DNA from: Bacteroides sp. UBA939
GTDB taxonomy: Bacteria; Bacteroidota; Bacteroidia; Bacteroidales; Bacteroidaceae
DNA: 14,894 bases
Reading direction: 5' to 3'
Assembly: GCF_002293435.1 (NCBI RefSeq)
Contig: NZ_DBDF01000218.1
Span: 1 to 14,894 of the forward strand
How positions within the stretch are numbered: the stretch's first letter is position 1; the number at the start of each line of letters is the position of its first letter. Shown here one piece after another: positions 7,023 through 14,881 of the stretch. The position numbers were made by a program, and so were the translations under genes. A model generated the notes under the pieces. It worked only from the letters and a program-made list of their open reading frames with translations. It made no database searches and was not told where the DNA came from.

Positions 7023-9011
7023 ATGAAAAACACCTTACTACTTCTGCTTTTTTGCTTTTGCAGTCTTCAGGTACTCGCTGACGGACAAACCATTTCTCCG
7101 AACTTAAAGTTTGGCAAACCTACGATGGAAGAGTTGACAATGGAGACATACTCACCGGACTCAAGCGCCACTGCCGTTATTTTGTGCGACCTGACCGATG
7201 TCAATTACATCTTTCGGGTAGACAGATTCAAGATAATCTACAGCCATAAGGTGAAAATCAAGATACTTAAACCGGAAGGCACTTCCTATGCCAATGTCAC
7301 CATTCCCTATTACGAGCATAAAACCGATAGAAGCGTAAAAGAGCTGGTTACCGGACTGGAAGCCACCGCCTACAATGTTGAAGGGGGCAAAATTGTGCGC
7401 ACCAAGATGAAAAGGGATGTCGTCTTCAGGGAACGTATCAACGACTATTATATGCAGGTAAAGTTTTCTATTCCCCAGGTAAAAGCAGGTACGGTGCTGG
7501 AATATGAATATATGTTGGAATCCGATATATATTCTTCTATCCATAATTGGCAGGCGCAGAGTGAAATCCCCACTTTGTACACAGAGTATGATATTGTCGT
7601 ACCCGAATACTTCAGATTCAATATAGACATGCGTGGTTCGGAAACATTAAAACGCTTGGATGAACCAACCAATCTAACCTTTTCCATCGGAGGAGATTTG
7701 GTTCCGTGCTCCGCCAGGCATCTGAACTTTAAAGGCAACCAACTGCCTGCTTTAAAGGACGACAGCTATGTGTGGTACCTTGATGATTACAATACACAAG
7801 TGAATCTTGAATTACAAGGCGTTCAATTTCCGGGAGCTCTTTACAAAACATTCACTCAAACCTGGGGACAAATAGACAAACTATTGCTTGAGGATACGGA
7901 ATTCGGAGGCAGGTTGAAGATGAATAATCCGCTTAAAGAAGAAATGGCGGCGCTCCCTTGGGATAAGATGAATAGTACGATGGATAAAATTGCCGCAATT
8001 TACATCCTCCTTAAAAACAAAGTGAAATGGAACGGGAACTATGCTTTGTATGGCAACAGTTCCAGACAGATATTGAAAGAGGGAACAGGCAGCAATGCCG
8101 ATATCAATTTTATACTTATAAGCATGTTGAAAGATGCCGGTATCCCCGCTTACCCTGCGGTAATGAGCCGTCGCAACCTGGGAATGCTCCCTTATGCACA
8201 CCCCAGCCTCCAGAAACTGAATACATTTATTGTCGCCATAGCCAATACGGACAGCACTATGGTTTATCTGGACGGTTCGGTTGGTGACGGTTATATTAAC
8301 ATCATACCTCCCGTACTGATGGCCGATCGTGCCCGCATCATTGCCCCAAACGGTCAAAGCCAGTGGGTTGGCTTGGCAAACCTTGGCAGAAATCAATTGA
8401 GGTCAAGCGTAAGGGCAAGCATTTCTCCGGAAGGAGTTGTTACGGGTACACGCGAAACTGTCTACATGGGTCAGTACGCTTCCAACCTGCGCAACAAGTA
8501 CCGTACTGCAAAAGACAGCACGGAATTTGTAAACAAACTCGCCTCCGACGAGAACATACAAGTGAAAGCCATCAGCATGAAAGGAAGACAACTCTTCTCG
8601 CCGGAAGTCCGCGAAACCGTGGAGTTTGAAAAACAGTCCACGGTTAACGACGAGTTCATTTATGTCAATCCGCTTGTTTTCCTGCATGTATCCGAATCGA
8701 CTTTCAAACAGGCTGAACGAAAACTCCCTGTGGAATTCCCGTATTTAGACCAGGTAACCTTGAGTGTCAATCTGACTATCCCCGAAGGCTACACAGTGGA
8801 CGAAATCCCGGAAAGCATAAAAATAGGCACCAACAACGGAAAAGTATCCTGCCGGTACGTTGTGTCACAGCAGAACAATCTGGTATCCATCAGATACACC
8901 TTCCAACTCAACCAATTGCTGTTCCTGCATACCGATTACCCCGAACTGCAAAAATTCTGGGAAGTCATGGCAAACAAGAATAATGAAATGATGGTCTTAA
9001 AAAAACAATAG
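7023..9011 (+). CDS. Exported DUF3857 / transglutaminase-like protein lacking catalytic Cys and His
   Basis: The 662-residue protein starts with a Sec signal peptide (MKNTLLLLLF, cleavage likely after Ala19) and has no convincing lipobox, so it is predicted to be periplasmic. An N-terminal beta-rich DUF3857 region (about 45-225) precedes a transglutaminase-fold region (about 315-430) and a C-terminal beta domain. Aligned by eye with the protein of the next gene, the catalytic Cys is Asn358 (GSNADINF) and the catalytic His is Thr401 (LNTFIVAI); the acidic residue survives as Asp417 (VYLDGS). It therefore looks like a pseudoenzyme, perhaps a binding or scaffolding partner. The next gene starts 9 nt downstream, so the two are surely co-transcribed. 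I use the ATG at 7023 because it begins the signal peptide. Confidence 0.85.
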   Translation: MKNTLLLLLFCFCSLQVLADGQTISPNLKFGKPTMEELTMETYSPDSSATAVILCDLTDVNYIFRVDRFKIIYSHKVKIKILKPEGTSYANVTIPYYEHKTDRSVKELVTGLEATAYNVEGGKIVRTKMKRDVVFRERINDYYMQVKFSIPQVKAGTVLEYEYMLESDIYSSIHNWQAQSEIPTLYTEYDIVVPEYFRFNIDMRGSETLKRLDEPTNLTFSIGGDLVPCSARHLNFKGNQLPALKDDSYVWYLDDYNTQVNLELQGVQFPGALYKTFTQTWGQIDKLLLEDTEFGGRLKMNNPLKEEMAALPWDKMNSTMDKIAAIYILLKNKVKWNGNYALYGNSSRQILKEGTGSNADINFILISMLKDAGIPAYPAVMSRRNLGMLPYAHPSLQKLNTFIVAIANTDSTMVYLDGSVGDGYINIIPPVLMADRARIIAPNGQSQWVGLANLGRNQLRSSVRASISPEGVVTGTRETVYMGQYASNLRNKYRTAKDSTEFVNKLASDENIQVKAISMKGRQLFSPEVRETVEFEKQSTVNDEFIYVNPLVFLHVSESTFKQAERKLPVEFPYLDQVTLSVNLTIPEGYTVDEIPESIKIGTNNGKVSCRYVVSQQNNLVSIRYTFQLNQLLFLHTDYPELQKFWEVMANKNNEMMVLKKQ

Positions 9012-9020
9012 TTCCGAGCA

Positions 9021-10913
9021 ATGAAAATAAATAAGTTGTTTTTTTGCCTGCTATCGGCAACATACTGCTTCGGCTTGCACGCACAAACCGATTTGCGCAC
9101 CAATGCATATTCCATCGTACAAGATGCCTCAACCGACATTGTGTGTACTTCACCAACCGATGCTGTTCAGAAAGAAAAACGGGTTATAGAAATTCTGAAT
9201 GACAAGGGAAAAGAAAATGCCAATTTCGTCTGCTCATGCGACCGTTTTTCTTCACTGAGGAAATTCTCCGGCGAAGTGCGCGATGCTTCGGGCAATGTAA
9301 TCCGGAAGATAAAGAAAAGTGAACTGAAAATCACCGAGTACTCGGCTGAACTTGCCAGTGACAACTATTACTATTTCTTTGAATACATTCCGTCGAGATA
9401 CCCCGTTACCATTACTTATGAATGGGAAGTAAAGCACAATGACGGGTTGATTGGGTTCCCCAGCTTCGTTCCTCAAACCAACTACAATCAAAGTGTAGCG
9501 CAGGCAAGCTACCGCATCGTCACTCCGGGCGATAACTCATGCCTCTACCGCACAATCAATATGCAAACGGAAGTCAGCCAGCAACAAACAGCCGACGGAA
9601 ACTGCCTGACGGAAGCAAAAGTCCAATCCTTGCCCGCCATCAACAAAGAGCCTTACAGCCCTTCCTTATCCGATGTGCTGCCACGCATTTACTTCGTTCC
9701 CCGGAATTTCTCTTTCGAGAAAACCCAAGGCAGCATGGAGAGCTGGAAATCTTTCGGTGAGTGGCAATATCGCCTGCTGGAAGGCAGAGACTTGTTGCCG
9801 CCAGCCTTGAAGGAAGAACTGCAAAAGCGGGCGGCAGCATGTAAAACCCCGTACGAAAAGGTAGCCACAGTATATCAACTGCTTGAGTCCACCACGCGTT
9901 ATGTCAGCATACAATTAGGCATTGGCGGTCTGCAACCCGCCCCCGCCGCCGATGTGCACCGCACGGGTTTCGGCGATTGCAAAGCATTGTCCAACTATGC
10001 CCGCGCCATGCTGGCGGAGTTGGGGATTCCTTCGTTTTATACGGTAATCAGCACCGACAACAAGCGCCTGCTGGCAGATTTTGCCAGTGCCAACCAAAAC
10101 AACCATGTAATCCTGCAAGTACCGTTGCCTAACGATACGCTTTGGCTGGAATGTACCAGTCCCGACCTTCCCCTGGGCTACGTGCATCACTCCATTGCCG
10201 GCCACGATGCCCTGCTTATCAACCCGGACGGCGGAACCCTTTGCCGCTTACCCATCTATCCGGATTCCCTGCATACCCAGGTCAACAATGCCATCGTGTC
10301 CCTGCTACCGGATGGCAATGCCAAAATCGAAGTAACCCAAAGCTCGCGCCTGTTTCAGTACGAAGATAATGTAGGCATCAAGAACGTAGAGCCTGCCCGG
10401 CAAAAGGACTGGCTGCGTTCAGGCATAAGTCTTGTACAGGCAAAGGTGGATGGCATCCGCTTCAAGGAAACAAAGCAGAAAGACCCGCAACTGGATATCT
10501 CCTATACCATCGAAAGCGAACAGTATGGAAACAGAACCGGAAAGCGCCTGTTCATCCCTGTGAATGTGTTCCACAAGAGCTTTTACAATCCAAGCAACCA
10601 GGGAGAGCGCACTCAGGATATTCAAATCAATTACGGGTACCTTGACACGGACAGTATCAGCATCCGGATACCGGAAGGGTATGAAATAGAATCGTTGCCC
10701 AAAACCGCCGATATAGAAAGCAAGTTCGGCAAGTTCCACGCTTCCGTCACTTTGGGGGAGGATAAGAATATCCATATCGTGCACCGGTTATTGTTCTATC
10801 ATGGAGATTACCCCAAAGACGACTATGCCGGTTTCTCGGAATTCCGCAAGAATGTTGCTACGCAGTATGGGGCAAAGATAATATTGAAGAAAAGTGAGGC
10901 TCCTTCCGAATAG
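9021..10913 (+). CDS. Exported DUF3857 protein with an apparently intact transglutaminase-like active site
   Basis: The 630-residue protein has a signal peptide (residues 1-22, ending GLHAQ) and the same three-part layout as its upstream neighbour: DUF3857 (about 45-215), transglutaminase-like core (about 265-395) and a C-terminal beta-rich domain. The core keeps the papain-like catalytic set: Cys320 in GFGDCKALSNYARAML, His362 in NNHVILQV, and Glu377 in LWLECTSPD at the usual Asp place. The Glu is a conservative change. Proteins of this kind are predicted proteases or amidases rather than cross-linking enzymes; the substrate is unknown. The gene is second in a two-gene operon and ends 37 nt from the convergent VKOR-fusion gene. 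Confidence 0.88.
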   Translation: MKINKLFFCLLSATYCFGLHAQTDLRTNAYSIVQDASTDIVCTSPTDAVQKEKRVIEILNDKGKENANFVCSCDRFSSLRKFSGEVRDASGNVIRKIKKSELKITEYSAELASDNYYYFFEYIPSRYPVTITYEWEVKHNDGLIGFPSFVPQTNYNQSVAQASYRIVTPGDNSCLYRTINMQTEVSQQQTADGNCLTEAKVQSLPAINKEPYSPSLSDVLPRIYFVPRNFSFEKTQGSMESWKSFGEWQYRLLEGRDLLPPALKEELQKRAAACKTPYEKVATVYQLLESTTRYVSIQLGIGGLQPAPAADVHRTGFGDCKALSNYARAMLAELGIPSFYTVISTDNKRLLADFASANQNNHVILQVPLPNDTLWLECTSPDLPLGYVHHSIAGHDALLINPDGGTLCRLPIYPDSLHTQVNNAIVSLLPDGNAKIEVTQSSRLFQYEDNVGIKNVEPARQKDWLRSGISLVQAKVDGIRFKETKQKDPQLDISYTIESEQYGNRTGKRLFIPVNVFHKSFYNPSNQGERTQDIQINYGYLDTDSISIRIPEGYEIESLPKTADIESKFGKFHASVTLGEDKNIHIVHRLLFYHGDYPKDDYAGFSEFRKNVATQYGAKIILKKSEAPSE

Positions 10914-10925
10914 GAGGGGGCTTCG

Positions 10926-10943
10926 GCTTAGAAGTACCTAAGC
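10926..10943. terminator. Small hairpin between convergent genes
   Basis: GCTTAG and CTAAGC form a perfect 6-bp stem with a 6-nt loop in the 37-bp gap between the convergent DUF3857 and VKOR-fusion genes. A second possible stem (CTCCT/AGGAG) spans the upstream stop codon. Neither side shows a clear T-tract, so a terminator role is only plausible from position. Confidence 0.35.
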
Positions 10944-10950
10944 ACTCCCT

Positions 10951-12492
10951 TTACCCCAACACATATTTAAAATCCGATAATGAATATATTTCCGGCACAT
11001 AGTGGTTGTCTACTATCACGGAGGGAGTCTTACTTATCTTTTGGCTCCGGAAGTATGCTTGTTGCATTCTCCAAATGTTCTCTACCTTCGTATCTATGAC
11101 ATACTTGCCTGCTTCTTTGATGTCATTTGTTTCGTACCACTCTTCCAGCAGGTTCATTGCCTTGTCCCAGCCTGTCATATAATACGCTGCAATAACCGTC
11201 TGTGCAACCCGCTCGCCCAGCCTGTCATTTGGATTTGTAGCCAACACCAATGATATGGGAACGCTGGAATCCATTTCTCTCATGCGGCGATGAACCCTTG
11301 CGCAATTCTTGCAATTAGGGTTGATTACTATCATTAGTTCATGATTGCCCGCCTTTTGGTTGTACAATGCAATATCCCTGCCCGCCATTTCTTCTATCTC
11401 GGGTTTCTGCGTCAACAACATCTGAAACGTTTCCGGATTAAGCAAACCGGCCAAATATCTCCTTAGAGTAATTCGTTCCCTTTGCCCTTTCATTTCAATC
11501 CGCAGTTGTATGGCAAAAACCAGGCAAATACATCCCATTATAATAAATGCGAAGAGTGAATCCAACGATATATTCATGTCATAATCTCTTCTCATCAGAT
11601 ACAGTACCACCGCATTAGCCCATATCACGATACTGAGCAATCCGCAAAGTACACACCCCTTATGCAGAATGAATATCTGGTGAATGACAGAGTAGAATGT
11701 CATCACCACTGCCATTGCACAACAGATGACCGAGATGCTGTAAAAATCATTCCACCGGATAAGTGAAAACAGATAAATAACCATAAAGTAGAGCAAACAC
11801 ACTTCTCCCAACGCTACACCTCCTATAGTCGACCCTTTGGAACGAAGTACGCTGTTGCAATCTATTATCTTTCCGATACGGCAGACCCGCTCCATAAACC
11901 GCTCATCTATCCGTTCCTTGTAAATGATGGCGGAAGATAGAAGAATCCCGAGGCTCAATACGCACAGGTCGACTATGAAAAGTGGGGTTTGAGCACGGAA
12001 AATCGCAGCCTGTAAGCCCAATAGCAGCATAAGAAGTATGGCGATAACGAACCTGTGGCGCAGGAAATAGGAAATAAGGTTTCTGGCAACATATAGCCGT
12101 TCGGACGGTGTTTTATCCGTAGGTTCTGCAAACAGGACGACGCCTGTCCAGTTCTGCAAAAAATCGCCTATCCCGATGTGCTGTTTATTCCCTCCTTCGT
12201 CGAGGAACTCCACGTTGAAATCATCCTTTTTGGTCACTATGCAGAATAGATTCTTGTCCATCTCGGACATGGTGATAAAAGGAACCTCCAACTGTGAAAA
12301 ATGAGTGTATGTGTGGAATTGTTGTACTTTGTTTTTTACATGAAGCATATTCATGGCATCGCTAATGCCGCGTATACTATTCCCTATCGGGGTGTCAAGT
12401 AAACGAGAAATAGTAATCCTGCTCACCTTTACGGATAGCATCCGCAAATAGCGATAGAGTATGACGCCGGTGGTATTGTTAATTTCAGCCAT
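10951..12492 (-). CDS. Fusion of degenerate C39-like, VKOR and thioredoxin domains (disulfide-forming membrane protein)
   Basis: The 513-residue protein has three parts. Residues about 20-125 resemble a C39 peptidase domain (LLDTPIGNSIRGISDAMNML, HFSQLEVPFI, GDFLQNWTGVVLF), but the catalytic DCGxAC segment is missing and the active-site His position reads NLFCIV, so it should not cleave. Residues about 148-330 hold six hydrophobic segments with the VKOR signature: Cys204 and Cys212 (spaced 8, as Cys43/Cys51 in human VKORC1), Ser218, and the redox motif CVLC (Cys280/Cys283). Residues about 383-513 are a thioredoxin domain with NCKNCARV (Cys394/Cys397) and the cis-Pro at KTP (Pro490). VKOR-thioredoxin fusions pass electrons from new disulfides in exported proteins to quinone. 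It follows the DUF3244 gene by 21 nt. Confidence 0.88.
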   Translation of the reverse strand: MAEINNTTGVILYRYLRMLSVKVSRITISRLLDTPIGNSIRGISDAMNMLHVKNKVQQFHTYTHFSQLEVPFITMSEMDKNLFCIVTKKDDFNVEFLDEGGNKQHIGIGDFLQNWTGVVLFAEPTDKTPSERLYVARNLISYFLRHRFVIAILLMLLLGLQAAIFRAQTPLFIVDLCVLSLGILLSSAIIYKERIDERFMERVCRIGKIIDCNSVLRSKGSTIGGVALGEVCLLYFMVIYLFSLIRWNDFYSISVICCAMAVVMTFYSVIHQIFILHKGCVLCGLLSIVIWANAVVLYLMRRDYDMNISLDSLFAFIIMGCICLVFAIQLRIEMKGQRERITLRRYLAGLLNPETFQMLLTQKPEIEEMAGRDIALYNQKAGNHELMIVINPNCKNCARVHRRMREMDSSVPISLVLATNPNDRLGERVAQTVIAAYYMTGWDKAMNLLEEWYETNDIKEAGKYVIDTKVENIWRMQQAYFRSQKISKTPSVIVDNHYVPEIYSLSDFKYVLG

Positions 12493-12513
12493 GAATATAC
12501 TTCCGCAAATTTG

Positions 12514-12930
12514 TTAGAAATCTAAAAAGAAACTGCCTGTCAGGGACATTTCGCCCGAAACTATTTCAAGGGTATAGTCTCCCCCGGCTTCTCCGGTTAA
12601 ATCAATGCTAAGATCCGTAGGATTGGCATAGCTTTGCTCATAAACCACCTCATCGGTTGCTTCATTGGTAATAGTAACGGTAGCAAAAGGAAGCCACTGG
12701 ATGAATTGCACTGAAATCACTCCATTGTCCAAGGAGGCATAAGCAGCTTGAAGAACTGCTCCACGGGTTTTAGGCATTTCTTCTGTAGTACCGCCGCCGG
12801 TATCACCACCCATTTCTCTGTCGGCAAGTTGCTGTGTAAGCATAATGTCTATTCTTCCGGAAGTAGACTGCGCATTCATTGAAATGTTTAAAGTCAACAA
12901 TGCAAATAAAATAAATACTGATACTTTCAT
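12514..12930 (-). CDS. Small secreted DUF3244 beta-sandwich protein
   Basis: The 138-residue protein has a signal peptide (MKVSVFILFA..., cleavage likely after Ala20) and a mature part of about 118 residues. A Gly-rich stretch (GGDTGGG, 41-47) leads into a predicted all-beta domain with the DUF3244 pattern: ASLDNGVISVQF, ATVTITNEATDEVVYEQSYA, SIDLTGEAGGDYTLEIVSG, and a closing GSFFLDF. DUF3244 proteins are small exported proteins of Bacteroides with an immunoglobulin-like fold and unknown function. The protein contains no cysteine. It lies between the TPR-HTH regulator and the VKOR fusion. Its own promoter appears to overlap an 11-bp tandem repeat. Confidence 0.82.
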   Translation of the reverse strand: MKVSVFILFALLTLNISMNAQSTSGRIDIMLTQQLADREMGGDTGGGTTEEMPKTRGAVLQAAYASLDNGVISVQFIQWLPFATVTITNEATDEVVYEQSYANPTDLSIDLTGEAGGDYTLEIVSGEMSLTGSFFLDF

Positions 12931-12966
12931 GAGGCATAATTTTTAAAGTTGATGCCGCTAAGTTAT

Positions 12967-12996
12967 AAAAGTTACCGCAAATAAAGTGTGTCACAA
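12967..12996 (-). promoter_or_regulatory. Candidate promoter of the DUF3244-VKOR operon
   Basis: On the minus strand TTG (12996-12994) is followed after 19 bp by TAACTTTT (12974-12967), one base away from the Bacteroides -7 consensus TAnnTTTG. Transcription would start near 12960, about 30 nt before the DUF3244 ATG. The TTG is the first three bases of the second copy of the 11-bp tandem repeat. Confidence 0.5.
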
Positions 12997-13007
12997 GTGT
13001 GTCACAA
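12986..13007 (-). promoter_or_regulatory. Perfect 11-bp tandem repeat, candidate operator
   Basis: Two adjoining identical copies of TTGTGACACAC (minus strand, 13007-12997 and 12996-12986) lie directly between the stop codon of the TPR-HTH gene (13008-13010) and the DUF3244 gene. Each copy contains the odd palindrome TGTG-A-CACA. The 11-bp period puts both copies on the same face of the helix, and the second copy overlaps the predicted -33 element. The arrangement fits an activator or repressor site; the regulator is not known. Confidence 0.6.
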
Positions 13008-14750
13008 CTAAATTTTCCGCAAAATATCCCTAAAATTACCTTTTTGATCCATATTAATCCGGCTATATAATGCAGTTTTCTTTCGGTAGAGTGTTTTTCT
13101 GGAAAGATGCATCAGATATCCGAAATGGGAAAAAGGGAAACCGATTAAACTTAAACATATCAGATGCAGCTCTTCTTTTGACAATTGGTACTTGGCTTGC
13201 AGGCGCGATAGGGCGTTGTCCCATGCCGTGTCTACCCCGATAATCAATTCATGCCATTCCTGTTCGGTGATTTCCAGTTCGGACTCGTCTCTATCCTGAT
13301 AGTCTTTGATGATGGCGGTCATTTTTGCGTAGAGTGGCGAGTACCAGAAGGTTTCTTTAGCCAAAGCGTTTCTCTTCAGGATTATTTCATCCAGTTCTTT
13401 CTGCAATCTTTCTTTTTGCTCATTATCAATCTGGCGCGACTCTATCACTTTTTTAATATTCTCAATCTCTATGTCCTTTTGGGCGATATCTGATTTCAGG
13501 TCGGCGTAATGTTGGTTTAAGCTCCGGTTTGCATCTTCCAATTGTAGTTTGTCTTTTTGTAACAAATCATTGTTTTTTCGGTATTCCTTGCTTCTCCTAT
13601 ATATAAAGAAGGCGGATATGAGGATGATTACTGCTACTGATACAAACGCGTACCGGTATAAATTTATACGTTTCTTGTAATGCAACTGTTGAAGTGTAAT
13701 TCTGGCGTTGGCTTCCGCTTCGAAGATTTTATTGTTTACTTCACTCCGGTGAATTTGGTACAGGCTGTCTTTGTATATGGAGCTAAATCTTTCCAGCTTC
13801 ATAGACAGGGCGGCATCTCCGCGGTCCATCGCTATGTCTGCCAAACGCATATAAGCATTTGCCATTTTCCCATACTCTTTGCTCAACAAAGTTTTGTTGA
13901 GGTAGAAAGTTGCGGAATCGTATTGTCCTGTTTTATAGTAGGCATCTCCTAAAAGAAGGAAAGCCCGGTAGGCGTATGCGGTATCCTTTCGTAGGGAGAG
14001 ATTCTGTTTTGCATAAAACAGGGCTTTTTCTCCCCGGTGCGTTCGGCTATATAAACGGCTCAGGTCGGCTGATATATCGGCTTTTATTCTTTTATAACCT
14101 ATTTTATCTGCAATTGCAAAGGCGTCCAATAGTTTCTGTTCGGCTGTGGAGAAACAACTGTCCCTCTTTGTGAGGGCTATAGAGCCTTGTTTTGATAAGG
14201 ATTCCGCCCAAAGGGTGCTGTCTTTCAGTTCTTCGGCAATGGTTTCCATTAACTGATAGATGGAATCTGCTTTCTCGTAAATTCCTTGAAAATGATAGAT
14301 ATACCCCATGTTGTTGTATATCAGCCCCAATTGCCGTTTCTGTTTTGTGTCTTTAATAAGAGAGGCTGCAATGAAAAACTCTTTGAGGGCTTCCGGCTTG
14401 CGGTTCATGTCCCTGTAAACACATCCCCAGTAATAATGGGCTTTTGCCTGCATGCGTGTGTCGTTGGTTTTGTTGTAGTATGCTATGGCTAAACGTATGA
14501 GTGAGTCATTGGTTTGTACGACGTAATTTTTGTCCCTTGCCTGTGTTAGCAGTAGGGCATAGTAAGCGCTGTCGGCTTGTGTAGTTAGCTGTTGCATTGA
14601 AATGTTCTGCAAGATATGCAATGCGCTGTCCGGTTGCGATTGCATAAGCGAATCTGCCAGTATTAACTGTCGGTCGCTGCTTTGATGCTTGCCGCAAGCC
14701 ATTAGTAAAAAGACAACCCAAAATAATATAGTAATAATGTTGTTTCTCAT
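13008..14750 (-). CDS. Membrane-anchored TPR / coiled-coil / HTH regulator
   Basis: The 580-residue protein begins with a signal or lipoprotein sequence ending in LLMAC (Cys19). A helical repeat region (about 30-345) contains several TPR-like units (AKAHYYWGCVYRDMNRKPEA, IYNNMGYIYHFQGIYEKA, AFLLLGDAYYKTGQYDSA). A transmembrane segment (about 366-384) is followed by basic residues (YRRSKEYRK), then a coiled coil (about 390-465) and a C-terminal domain. The latter, LSKEELHLICLSLIGFPFSH and LMHLSRKTLYRKKTALYSRI, looks like a helix-turn-helix. The topology suggests a periplasmic sensor joined to a cytoplasmic DNA-binding part. No kinase or receiver motifs are present. Similar proteins are common in Bacteroides, often beside small secreted proteins, as here. 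The two cysteines in the periplasmic part are Cys110 and Cys199. Confidence 0.82.
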   Translation of the reverse strand: MRNNIITILFWVVFLLMACGKHQSSDRQLILADSLMQSQPDSALHILQNISMQQLTTQADSAYYALLLTQARDKNYVVQTNDSLIRLAIAYYNKTNDTRMQAKAHYYWGCVYRDMNRKPEALKEFFIAASLIKDTKQKRQLGLIYNNMGYIYHFQGIYEKADSIYQLMETIAEELKDSTLWAESLSKQGSIALTKRDSCFSTAEQKLLDAFAIADKIGYKRIKADISADLSRLYSRTHRGEKALFYAKQNLSLRKDTAYAYRAFLLLGDAYYKTGQYDSATFYLNKTLLSKEYGKMANAYMRLADIAMDRGDAALSMKLERFSSIYKDSLYQIHRSEVNNKIFEAEANARITLQQLHYKKRINLYRYAFVSVAVIILISAFFIYRRSKEYRKNNDLLQKDKLQLEDANRSLNQHYADLKSDIAQKDIEIENIKKVIESRQIDNEQKERLQKELDEIILKRNALAKETFWYSPLYAKMTAIIKDYQDRDESELEITEQEWHELIIGVDTAWDNALSRLQAKYQLSKEELHLICLSLIGFPFSHFGYLMHLSRKTLYRKKTALYSRINMDQKGNFRDILRKI

Positions 14751-14815
14751 GTTGTTAGCTATTTGATTAATTAGAGTTTTGCAAGTTGTCCGTATGTTAC
14801 TGAGCTATCTCGTTT

Positions 14816-14881
14816 CCCCTTTTCCCGGGAAGAGGGGTGCCCAAAGGGCGGGGTGGTAGGTGAATCTCCCCCCTTGCGGGG
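14816..14881. repeat. Cluster of GC-rich dyads, possible interspersed extragenic repeat
   Basis: Three short dyads follow one another: 14816-14837 (11-bp arms centred on CCCGGG, one mismatched pair), 14839-14849 (GCCC-AAA-GGGC) and 14870-14881 (CCCC-TTGC-GGGG). The block is far richer in G and C than the A/T-rich 60 bases beside it and runs to the window edge. It looks like a REP-type extragenic element upstream of the regulator gene. No TAnnTTTG box for that gene is visible in 14751-14894. Confidence 0.5.

Noticed and set aside
7881..8396. 171-residue minus-strand reading frame inside the first DUF3857 gene
   Set aside because: It is an antisense shadow of a well-supported exported protein and shows no family motif.
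12514..12930. DUF3244 gene as a bacteriocin-like peptide matured by the neighbouring fusion
   Set aside because: It has a Sec signal peptide and a full beta domain, no cysteine, and the C39-like domain lacks catalytic residues; the GG stretch alone is too little.
13008..14750. Hybrid two-component or histidine kinase reading of the regulator
   Set aside because: No H-box, ATP-binding or receiver motifs; the part after the membrane segment is a coiled coil plus HTH-like helices.
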